Below, piece after piece: positions 45,906-52,239 of a DNA stretch of 52,239 nucleotides. The stretch covers positions 1-52,239 of the forward strand of contig NZ_JFBD01000035.1 of NCBI RefSeq assembly GCF_000709085.1, given 5' to 3'. Source of the stretch: Virgibacillus alimentarius. GTDB taxonomy: Bacteria; Bacillota; Bacilli; Bacillales; Amphibacillaceae. Numbering within the stretch: the first letter of the stretch is position 1; the number at the start of each line of letters is the position of its first letter. The position numbers and the translations under genes were made by a program. The notes beneath the pieces are model-generated. The model was not told the origin of the DNA, did not search any database, and worked only from the letters and a program-made list of their open reading frames with translations.

Positions 45906-48884
45906 TTATTCTCTATCAGCATTATTATCAGAGGGACTTGAGTTCGTATCTCCTTGTTGATCACTTTGATCTGTTTGTTCCTCATCATTCTGTTGCTGTT
46001 CCTGATTATTTGATTCTTGTTCTTTATCTTGGTCTTGATTTTGTTCTTGATCCTGATCCTGTCCTTGATCACTTTGTGGATCTTCTTGTTCTTTATCTTG
46101 ATCTTCCTGCTGATTTTCTTGTTCCTGACCATCTTGACTATTTTCATTATCGGTATTTTGGTTTTCCTCTTCATCTATGCTTTCTTTTTGATCATTATTT
46201 TCGTCTGTCTCAGATTCAGAGTCATTTTCTTCTTCCTCGTTCGGGTCTTCTGGTTCTTCACCTTCGCTTGTTTCATCATCAGGAATCGATATTTTTGTAC
46301 TTTGACTATCACCTTTATTATCATTATCTTTCCCTATTGAAGTCACAGTAATGGTATAGGTTTCGCCAGGAGTAGCACCACCGACTTCTATACCATTGGA
46401 ACTCACTGTTTGAGTTTGCCCACCTGGTGATACTTCTACTTCAAATGAAGCAGATGGTCCATCATAAGCCCAAGTCACATCAATCACTTTTTTATCTTCA
46501 TTATATTTTGCACTTAAATCAGATACAGAAGGGATATCTTCATCCTCTTCGTCTGAGAGTTTTACCTTCGTTGTCTTTGGATCACTTTTACTTGAGGTTT
46601 CCGTATTAACTGCAACAACTTGAATTTCGTATTCAGCATCTTTTTCAACTTCCGATATTTCGATGGATTTATCTTCTGTAGATGAAATACCTTTCATTCC
46701 GCCACCATTTACACTTGCGCTAACCTCAAATTCAATATCATCTTTCGAATTATAATCCCAACTTACTTTAATGGAATTACTATCCTCATCATATGTTGCA
46801 GATAAATTACTGACTGGATCTAGCTTATCGAATTTCTCTGATGTTTTATCTGGTTCGTGCCCTTTAACAAACAATTCAGTGATAATTTTATCACTTGGTG
46901 TATGACTGCTTGGTAATTTAGCTGGGTTGGATCCCTTTTCCACATCAACCTCAACAACGGAATCCGGTTTTACAAAGTCTTTTGTTTCCTTATCCTTTGA
47001 TAACTCTGTCATTGTATTTTTAAATAAGGCATGTGGAATCTTTGTATTCGGTAATGGAATATTATTATCGTCGTAGCCGGTCCATATAGAAATTGTATAA
47101 TCTGTCGTATACCCACTAAACCATGAATCAGGACTTCCATCAACATTTTTTCGATTCGTGGTACCGGTTTTTCCAGCTACATGAAGTCCGGGTATATTCG
47201 CTTCAACTCCAGTCCCTTCACTCATAACAGTTTTTAGCATATCCGTAACCATATATGCAGTGTAATCAGACATAACAGCTTCTGATTCTGGTTTTAAATC
47301 AACTGTCTTACCATCTGGAAATTCTACTTTCGTAACAGCATATGGTTCATTATAGATTCCTTCATTTCCAAAAGCTCGATAAGCACCAGCCACTTCAAGA
47401 GGTGTAAATAACGACCCGGAACCACCAATTGCATCTGTAAGGGCAAGCTTGCCATCTTTAAAGTTTAGTCCAAGTCCCTTAGCAAACTGCTGTGCTTTAT
47501 CGTATCCTACTTCATCAAACGTTTTTAATGTCGGTACGTTTAGTGATTTACTTAATGCGTAACGTGCTGACATCCATCCTTCATGCTGTTTATTCCAGTT
47601 ATCAATTGTTTTATTAGATCCCGCAATTTGATATGGCTGATCATCATTAATTTGATGATAGGTGGACCATTTATTATACTCAATTGCCGGACCGAAAGCT
47701 ATAATCGGTTTAAATGTGGAACCCGGCTGTCTCCCACCATCAATTGCGTAATTATAACCACCAATTTTTTCACTATTACGTCTGCCGCCGATCGCTTGTA
47801 TAGCTCCTGTTTGTGTATCTAATACAACCATACCGGCTTGCATGTCATGCTTATTTCCTTCATCATCTACTACTTCTTCAGGGTAGGGGATAGGGTTTTC
47901 ATCACTATCCGTTAATAAAGACTCTACATGTTTCTGTGCATCTTGATCCAATGTCGTATGAATCTTTAAACCATCTGTATTTATATTAGCCCCGTCAACT
48001 TTTTCTTCAACTTCTTTTTCAACTTGTTGGATAAAAGCTTCATATAGATTTGGATCAGGGCGTTTACCAGCTAATAATGATTCAATATCAACCTGCCTAG
48101 CTTCTTCTGCTTCTTTTTCAGAAATTTTCCCATGTCTAACCATTAAATTTAATACCGTATTCATTCTTTCTTTCGTTAACTCCGGATTTTCGTACGGATT
48201 ATAAGCAGATGGTCGCTGTGGCAATCCTGCAAGTATAGCTGCTTCAGGTATCGTTAGTTCGTTTAAATCTGTTTTACCAAAATAAACTTCTGAAGCTTTA
48301 GCTACGCCATATGCGCCACTACCGTAAAATATTTTATTTAAGTACATCTCTAAAATTTCTTCTTTTGAATATTTACGTTCTAATTGTAGAGCCAACCATT
48401 GCTCTTGAACTTTAAGCTTTATTTTCTTATCAGGTGTTAAGAAAGAATTTTCAACAACTTGTTGGGTTATCGTACTGGCTCCTTCTGATCCGAAACCCTC
48501 TGTTATATTAGCTTTAATTGCACCCGCAATTCTTCGTATATCAATCCCACTGTGTTTAAAAAATCGGGAGTCTTCGGTTGCTACTACAGCATCAATTAAT
48601 ACTTGCGGTAAATCCTCATATTCAATTTTCGTCCGCTGTTCTTTACCTAAACTTTCTACTACTTCACCGTCTTGATCCAGGACAACGGATGGAAATGGAT
48701 CTGATAGCTTAGCTTCGTCAATTGGGGGTGCTGTGGCAATATAATACGTAAAGAGGGCTCCAACACCGATTCCAATTGCTAAAACAATGATCAATAATGT
48801 GTATAATATCTTTTTCCAAATTGGTTTCTTTTTTGGTTTATTTTGCTTCCTTCGTGCTGTACGAGTTTGGCGTTTATCTGCCAT
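45906..48884 (-). CDS. ponA: Class A penicillin-binding protein PonA with two FN3 domains and an acidic tail
   Basis: Bifunctional peptidoglycan glycosyltransferase and transpeptidase, 992 residues. Basic cytoplasmic start (1-24), membrane helix (about 25-48), glycosyltransferase domain with EDSRFFKHSGID (catalytic E104), transpeptidase with STFK (about 388-391), and KTGT (about 571-574). Two fibronectin type III-like repeats occupy about 690-865. The last 124 residues (869-992) are disordered, with about 52 D/E, many Q/N/S and four K/R. B. subtilis PonA is shorter (914). Its start follows GGAGG; it lies 18 bases after recU, as in B. subtilis. Confidence 0.95.
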   Translation of the reverse strand: MADKRQTRTARRKQNKPKKKPIWKKILYTLLIIVLAIGIGVGALFTYYIATAPPIDEAKLSDPFPSVVLDQDGEVVESLGKEQRTKIEYEDLPQVLIDAVVATEDSRFFKHSGIDIRRIAGAIKANITEGFGSEGASTITQQVVENSFLTPDKKIKLKVQEQWLALQLERKYSKEEILEMYLNKIFYGSGAYGVAKASEVYFGKTDLNELTIPEAAILAGLPQRPSAYNPYENPELTKERMNTVLNLMVRHGKISEKEAEEARQVDIESLLAGKRPDPNLYEAFIQQVEKEVEEKVDGANINTDGLKIHTTLDQDAQKHVESLLTDSDENPIPYPEEVVDDEGNKHDMQAGMVVLDTQTGAIQAIGGRRNSEKIGGYNYAIDGGRQPGSTFKPIIAFGPAIEYNKWSTYHQINDDQPYQIAGSNKTIDNWNKQHEGWMSARYALSKSLNVPTLKTFDEVGYDKAQQFAKGLGLNFKDGKLALTDAIGGSGSLFTPLEVAGAYRAFGNEGIYNEPYAVTKVEFPDGKTVDLKPESEAVMSDYTAYMVTDMLKTVMSEGTGVEANIPGLHVAGKTGTTNRKNVDGSPDSWFSGYTTDYTISIWTGYDDNNIPLPNTKIPHALFKNTMTELSKDKETKDFVKPDSVVEVDVEKGSNPAKLPSSHTPSDKIITELFVKGHEPDKTSEKFDKLDPVSNLSATYDEDSNSIKVSWDYNSKDDIEFEVSASVNGGGMKGISSTEDKSIEISEVEKDAEYEIQVVAVNTETSSKSDPKTTKVKLSDEEDEDIPSVSDLSAKYNEDKKVIDVTWAYDGPSASFEVEVSPGGQTQTVSSNGIEVGGATPGETYTITVTSIGKDNDNKGDSQSTKISIPDDETSEGEEPEDPNEEEENDSESETDENNDQKESIDEEENQNTDNENSQDGQEQENQQEDQDKEQEDPQSDQGQDQDQEQNQDQDKEQESNNQEQQQNDEEQTDQSDQQGDTNSSPSDNNADRE

Positions 48885-48902
48885 TGCTCATATTCCTCCA
48901 AT

Positions 48903-49490
48903 CTAAAAGTAAAGCTTATCTATGACTTTTAAATAATCAACCCTGGCTTGATATTGAAATGGTATCTGGTAGCCCTCCTGTTTTATTGCAGAATATGGAA
49001 TTGATTTTCTGCCCCCATTTAATTTATCTTTCCAATAAGACAAGAGGGTTTCAGCTTTGATGTAGTACGTTTCATTGAAGGCGGTAAAACGGACTATTAA
49101 GAAACATATTCCACCATGGTTTACAATAGATTCCATATGTTTGATTTGATGTTCGTGTATATTCGATAACGGAAACAATGTCTTATTCCTCGTTTCTTTT
49201 GCTTCAAAATCAATATATCTATTTCGATATATGCCATTATAATCAGTGGTAGATGCCTGCTTAAAATATCCCTCAGTAATAACGGCTGCGCTTCTTTTTG
49301 GGTAATGAACGTTTACAATTTGAACTGGGGTTGGTTTTTTATGAATAATTGCCTTATCACTAGTCAAATAATAAGCATTCGTATGATTAATATCTTCTTC
49401 TAAAGTCATCCCCCGATTACTATAGTTTTGTTTTCCTTGACCTTTTGCTTCCTGATGTAATACCGCCTTTTTTCCATTTGGATAATTCAT
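48903..49490 (-). CDS. recU: Holliday junction resolvase RecU
   Basis: Cuts four-way junctions in recombination and chromosome segregation. The 195 residues show [55 protein letters not shown] (active-site D, E and K, given by its key span) and [15 protein letters not shown]. The start follows GGGGG about nine bases upstream on its strand. It precedes ponA in one operon, the conserved Firmicutes arrangement. The N-terminal disordered segment is shorter than in B. subtilis. Confidence 0.96.
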   Translation of the reverse strand: MNYPNGKKAVLHQEAKGQGKQNYSNRGMTLEEDINHTNAYYLTSDKAIIHKKPTPVQIVNVHYPKRSAAVITEGYFKQASTTDYNGIYRNRYIDFEAKETRNKTLFPLSNIHEHQIKHMESIVNHGGICFLIVRFTAFNETYYIKAETLLSYWKDKLNGGRKSIPYSAIKQEGYQIPFQYQARVDYLKVIDKLYF

Positions 49491-49860
49491 ATAGATGTCC
49501 CCCTAAGTATATTACAGTATCATACCAGAAAAACGAATACTTGATAATTATAAATAAATTCTGTGGCATTTCCTTATTAAATCTGAATAATAATAGAGTA
49601 AATGTACGAAACTAACTTTATTATATATCAAAACCAATAAATACGCATAATTTCAGGTAAAATATTTGAAATACACCGTTCCCATTTGTATGCAATTTCA
49701 CAAGCATAAAAAAACTTTAGTATGGTGGGCATGATAATATTCGTAATGAATGAAGTAAATGAGGGGGCATATAAAAGTTCTTTCATTCACCTTCACCTTA
49801 AAAGCGTTTGCCATTATTGACAATTCTTTTAAGGTGAAGGTGATAGCAATTTTTAATCCT
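49491..49860. other. Gap between recU and sspM, no accepted gene
   Basis: About 370 AT-rich bases that include the upstream region of the reverse recU-ponA operon, and the large inverted repeat at 49787-49843. A 24-codon + frame (49746-49820) ends inside the hairpin loop, but lacks a ribosome binding site, so I do not call it. Confidence 0.6.
49787..49843. repeat. Perfect 17-bp inverted repeat downstream of sspM
   Basis: TCACCTTCACCTTAAAA (49787-49803) and its exact complement TTTTAAGGTGAAGGTGA (49827-49843) enclose 23 bases. Each arm repeats CACCTT. On the + strand a T5 follows only after seven bases; on the - strand no T-run follows closely, so it is not a standard terminator. Confidence 0.88.
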
Positions 49861-49965
49861 TTATGTTGCGGGACGATTAGGCCCGTTTAATTTTTTATCA
49901 CCAGTTTTAAGGGATTTCTTCTTATGATGATTTTCCATTTTCTGTTGCTTGCTTTGACTTTTCAT
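49861..49965 (-). CDS. sspM: Small acid-soluble spore protein SspM
   Basis: A 34-codon gene with an excellent ribosome binding site (AAAGGAGG, eight bases before the ATG). The lysine- and glutamine-rich peptide ends GDKKLNGPNRPAT, matching the ending DKKLGGPNRPST of B. subtilis SspM, which is also 34 residues as I recall it. It would be made in the forespore and packed in the spore core. It lies upstream of recU on the same strand, 370 bases away, near the same neighbours as in B. subtilis. No clear sigma-G promoter could be picked out. Confidence 0.85.
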   Translation of the reverse strand: MKSQSKQQKMENHHKKKSLKTGDKKLNGPNRPAT

Positions 49966-50128
49966 TAAAATTACCTCCTTTCTTAGATAGTTTGTCTATT
50001 TATAATAAAAAAATGAGTTTTCTACACTTGTTTTGTGCTTTTCCTTCTAGTTTTGTCGAACATGAAGGAGGTTTATTACTTATAGCGAATATAGCGACTT
50101 AAGCAATCAAAAAAAGGTGGAGGTAAAA

Positions 50129-50353
50129 ATGACTTTTGCAGTTAATGAGAATGATCAAATGCAAAATGGCGTACCGAAAACTGAGTTTGAAAAGTCGCTT
50201 CAACACATTTCCGAACAAGTACGATTAATGGACCAACAGTTAACAATAAAGGTCGAAAACAACATCTTACTTCATTTCCAACATCAGCAAAATGAAATAC
50301 ATTTTATTGAAGTGATGGTAGAACGAATGAAAGGGGGACCATCGTATACTTAA
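50129..50353 (+). CDS. Small protein of unknown function
   Basis: Frame of 74 codons with a strong ribosome binding site (GGTGGAGG, six bases before the ATG). I do not recognise the family. The protein is soluble and glutamine-rich (FEKSLQHISEQVRLMDQQL, then LLHFQHQQNEIHFIEVMVER), predicted as helix followed by short strands. No cysteine and no membrane segment. It replaces the yppC/yppD/yppG-type small genes found here in B. subtilis. The good initiation site makes it likely to be real. Confidence 0.65.
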   Translation: MTFAVNENDQMQNGVPKTEFEKSLQHISEQVRLMDQQLTIKVENNILLHFQHQQNEIHFIEVMVERMKGGPSYT

Positions 50354-50430
50354 TTTGATGCTATATTTTCTTAAAAATGTTAAAATAAATCAAGATGAAT
50401 AAAGCATTGTACTAAAAGGCGGTCTTTGTC

Positions 50431-50781
50431 ATGCAATTAATCGAACAAACCAAACAGTTTAAGCAACATCTTGATTATTTAATGAAAATTTATGAAAAAA
50501 ATAGCCCTCCTGAAAGTAAAAGCGATAAAGAATTCTTTTTAAAGGTTAAAGAGGAAACATTACCAGTATACAGGCTCATAGAGAAGTGGGAGAAAGAAGC
50601 ACTGCAAACAATTAAAGATAGGAAAGTAAATGTACATCCACACCAAATTTCATCCACAAAAGAAAATATGGAGCTGTTATTAATGCATAGCTACTATATA
50701 GATGTTAAACGCAGACGCTACATGGAACTAAACCACTCCATCCACTATATATTGGCACAACTTATTAGAGAATTAGAGTAA
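50431..50781 (+). CDS. yppE: YppE, DUF1798 family
   Basis: All-helical protein of 116 residues. The conserved segment VNVHPHQISSTKENMELLLMHSYY, given here in part, followed by DVKRRRYMELNHSIHYIL, is the DUF1798 signature. No enzyme motif is present. The start follows AAAGGCGG. Found in the recU-gpsB neighbourhood of many Bacillaceae; function unknown. Confidence 0.85.
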   Translation: MQLIEQTKQFKQHLDYLMKIYEKNSPPESKSDKEFFLKVKEETLPVYRLIEKWEKEALQTIKDRKVNVHPHQISSTKENMELLLMHSYYIDVKRRRYMELNHSIHYILAQLIRELE

Positions 50782-50825
50782 AAACTAAATTCTTCCTAAC
50801 AATAGTTAAGTAAGGAGTAGCACAA

Positions 50826-51233
50826 ATGTCTAAAGATCAATTAATTGCAGAAGCTAAATCAATAAGAAGCAACGCGTATGTACCGTATTCAGAATTTCCT
50901 GTCGGAGCTGCAGTACGCACTAGTTCCGGTAAAATATATACAGGCTGCAATATTGAAAATGCTGCCTATCCGGTCACTTGCTGTGCAGAACGAGTTGCAA
51001 TATTTAAAGCTATTTCAAATGGTGAAAATGAATTTCTTGAGATGGCTGTCATAGCTGATACAGACAGACCAGTGCCTCCTTGCGGTTCTTGCCGACAAGT
51101 AATGAGCGAATTCTTTGATAGCTCTATGAATATTCATTTATCAAACCTAACTCAGCAGACAAAAACAATAACGATGGAAGATTTGTTGCCATTTTCGTTC
51201 CAGTCAGGTGATTTAAAGTACGAATCGACATAA
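50826..51233 (+). CDS. cdd: Cytidine deaminase
   Basis: Hydrolytic deamination of cytidine and deoxycytidine in pyrimidine salvage. The 135 residues hold NIENAAYPVTCCAERVA (zinc cysteine and catalytic glutamate in CAE) and PPCGSCRQVMSEF (two more zinc cysteines), the tetrameric form. The start follows AAGGAG. In B. subtilis cdd lies elsewhere (by era), so its place between yppE and gpsB is a local rearrangement. A terminator follows. Confidence 0.95.
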   Translation: MSKDQLIAEAKSIRSNAYVPYSEFPVGAAVRTSSGKIYTGCNIENAAYPVTCCAERVAIFKAISNGENEFLEMAVIADTDRPVPPCGSCRQVMSEFFDSSMNIHLSNLTQQTKTITMEDLLPFSFQSGDLKYEST

Positions 51234-51238
51234 TAAAT

Positions 51239-51267
51239 GGAAGCTGATATTTTCAGCTTTCTTTTTT
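51239..51267 (+). terminator. Terminator after cdd
   Basis: GGAAGCTGA / TCAGCTTTC (9 bp, one G-T) with a five-base loop and TTTTTT after. An extended -10 (TGC then TATAAT, 51270-51278) follows directly. Confidence 0.82.
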
Positions 51268-51343
51268 AATGCTATAATGGTATATAAACTATACTAGGCA
51301 TAATATAGGATTATCATCATAAAATTGACTTTAGGGTCGTTGT

Positions 51344-51371
51344 TTGAAAAAATAGAAATGATTTGTATAAA
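51344..51371 (+). promoter_or_regulatory. Candidate gpsB promoter
   Basis: TTGAAA, 16-base spacer, TATAAA. Its -10 ends 16 bases before the TTG start, so the leader would be very short; the TGC-TATAAT at 51270-51278 is an alternative upstream promoter. Confidence 0.4.
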
Positions 51372-51387
51372 ATATGGGGTGATCAAA

Positions 51388-51696
51388 TTGAGTTCAGGTA
51401 TTCAGCTTAGTGGAAAAGATATTCTTGAAAAAGACTTTAAAACAGCAATGCGTGGTTACAATCAGGAAGAAGTAGATGAATTTTTAGATAAAATTATCCA
51501 AGATTATGATGCCTTTCAACAAGAACTAGAAAAACTTCAGCAAGAAAATGAACGGCTTAGGAAAGCCAGTGACCAAACCAGATCAAGAACTGCTAATTCA
51601 AATCAGCAAGTAAATTATGATGTTTTAAAAAGACTCTCCAATTTGGAAAAAGCAGTTTTTGGTAAAAAATATGCGGAGGCAGATGCAGAAGCTTAA
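51388..51696 (+). CDS. gpsB: Cell-division coordinator GpsB
   Basis: DivIVA-like protein that shuttles PBP1 (PonA, also in this window) between side wall and septum. The TTG at 51388, after GGGGTGATC, gives 102 residues. LSGKDILEKDFKTAMRGYNQEEVDEFLDKII is the membrane-binding N-domain (key span 7-37), a coiled coil runs about 38-65, and DVLKRLSNLEKAVFG is the conserved C-terminal trimerisation helix. Directly upstream of rnpB as in B. subtilis. Confidence 0.95.
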   Translation: MSSGIQLSGKDILEKDFKTAMRGYNQEEVDEFLDKIIQDYDAFQQELEKLQQENERLRKASDQTRSRTANSNQQVNYDVLKRLSNLEKAVFGKKYAEADAEA

Positions 51697-51772
51697 GTGT
51701 TATTAAAAACGAAGTTATCCATTGATGGATCATTTTCCACATTTTGTAAAAGCTTTATAAAAGTTTTTATGG

Positions 51773-51778
51773 TATAAT
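51773..51778 (+). promoter_or_regulatory. -10 box of rnpB
   Basis: A perfect TATAAT about 15 bases before the RNase P RNA helix P1. No convincing -35 at 16-18 bases. Confidence 0.5.
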
Positions 51779-51790
51779 AACAAATAGAAT

Positions 51791-52185
51791 ATGGTATGTA
51801 TACTCATGTAATCGCTGCACACTAAGTGTAGAGGAAAGTCCATGCTCACACAAACTGAGATGTTTGTAGTGTTCGTGCTTAACGAATTCATAAGTTAAGG
51901 TAACCTTTTTGGTTAACGGCAGGAAATATTCCTAAGTCCATTGGATATGGAATATTCCTTGAAAGTGCCACAGTGACGTAGCCAGGATGGAAACATGCTG
52001 GGTGGAACGGGTAAACCCCACGAGTGAGCAACCCAAACAATGGTAGGGGCATCCTTGATTAGGGAAATCAACCGAAAGAGGGACAAGTAATAAACTTGTA
52101 GATAGATGATTACAACCGGAGTACAAGGCTGACCACCGCTTCAGTACAATGGAACAGAACATGGCTTATCGAGTATACTGCGGTC
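51791..52185 (+). ncRNA. rnpB: RNase P RNA, Bacillus (B) type
   Basis: Catalytic RNA that trims tRNA 5' ends. Diagnostic segments are in order: TAATCGCTGCA, GAGGAAAGTCCATGCTC (P4 5' side), GTAGTGTTCGTGC, GACGGCAGGAAA-like ACGGCAGGAAATATTCC, GAAAGTGCCACAGTGACG, GGAACGGGTAAACCCC, AACCCAAACAATGGTAGGGG (with the GGT that binds tRNA CCA), AGATAGATGATTACA and GAACAGAACATGGCTTATC (P4 3' side). GTATACTC (51798-51805) pairs with GAGTATAC (52171-52178) to close helix P1. Ends are set by P1 and are approximate by a few bases. Confidence 0.96.
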
Positions 52186-52200
52186 GCAAAATATACGTAC

Positions 52201-52239
52201 AAAATCTTTTTTACAACACGAATGTAAAAAAGATTTTTT
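52201..52239 (+). terminator. Terminator after rnpB, at the window edge
   Basis: AAAATCTTTTTTACA / TGTAAAAAAGATTTT, a perfect 15-bp stem with loop ACACGAA, ending in T residues as the window stops. Confidence 0.88.

Noticed and set aside
45938-46351. Forward frames of 107-137 codons and a reverse K-rich 99-codon frame over the ponA tail
   Set aside because: They are by-products of the repetitive D/E/Q codons of PonA; no ribosome binding sites and extreme composition.
49731-49820. Forward 24-29 codon frame (MIIFV... or MNEVN...) ending in the loop of the 17-bp hairpin, leader-peptide-like
   Set aside because: GGTGGG is too close to the first ATG and nothing serves the second; no + gene lies close downstream to be attenuated.
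50062-50085. ATG followed by a perfect ribosome-binding sequence (MKEVYYL stop)
   Set aside because: Seven codons with no ribosome binding site of its own; the AAGGAGG inside it has no proper start at useful distance.
1-52239. Insertion sequences, prophage, CRISPR array, tRNA or rRNA genes, toxin-antitoxin or defence system
   Set aside because: None seen on reading both strands; gene content is conserved core and composition is even throughout.

Overview
The window is chromosomal DNA from an AT-rich, endospore-forming Bacillaceae bacterium. Spore genes (sleB, ypeB, spoIVA, a spoVIF-like gene, sspM), menaquinone and heptaprenyl genes, the cytochrome bc complex and bacillithiol genes all occur, in nearly the order of the Bacillus subtilis ypdA-to-rnpB region. 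Protein lengths often equal the B. subtilis ones (SpoIVA 492 aa, AsnS 430, QcrB 224, YpjC 290). A long acidic tail on PonA and the sequence style suggest an Oceanobacillus/Virgibacillus-like genus; this is inference. I see no insertion sequence, prophage, CRISPR array or tRNA.

Layout: 1-3.9 kb, end of ypdA, convergent ansA, and the spore-germination pair sleB-ypeB. 4.1-9.7 kb, cmk, the S1-domain protein ypfD, yphA, der, gpsA, spoVIF-like. 10-12.6 kb, yphE, yphF, spoIVA. 12.6-13.3 kb, a regulatory stretch and hbs (HU). 13.5-23.8 kb, hepS-menG-hepT (menaquinone side chain and methylation), ndk, cheR, and aroF-aroB-aroH-hisC-tyrA-aroE (chorismate, tyrosine and histidine). folE, mtrB and trpEDCFBA, which sit in this supraoperon in B. 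subtilis, are absent. 24-28.6 kb, ypiA, ypiB, ypiF and qcrABC. 28.6-38.2 kb, ypjA, a very short ypjB-like gene, a YugP-type peptidase, ypjC (reverse), ypjD, dapB, a 41-codon mgsA relic, bshA, cca, birA and panBCD. 38.3-45.8 kb, dinG, ypmB, aspB, asnS, dnaD, nth. 45.9-50.0 kb, reverse-strand ponA, recU and a tiny sspM. 50.1-52.2 kb, an unknown small gene, yppE, cdd, gpsB and RNase P RNA with its terminator at the right edge.

Most of the window is ordinary conserved core. The points worth a second look are: a MazG-like ypjD with no ATG/GTG/TTG where its conserved N-terminus begins (an ATC follows a good ribosome binding site); an in-frame relic of methylglyoxal synthase still translationally coupled to bshA, with bshB1 also gone; a compact reverse-strand promoter-plus-terminator unit after dinG; a perfect 14-bp dyad in the hbs leader; a 17-bp perfect hairpin beside sspM; and a ypjB position holding only an 88-aa signal/anchor protein.

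Many genes start with TTG or GTG (spoIVA, asnS, gpsB, qcrC, tyrA, dinG, aroB and others). Starts were chosen by ribosome binding site and by agreement with remembered family N-termini; no database search or computation was run.
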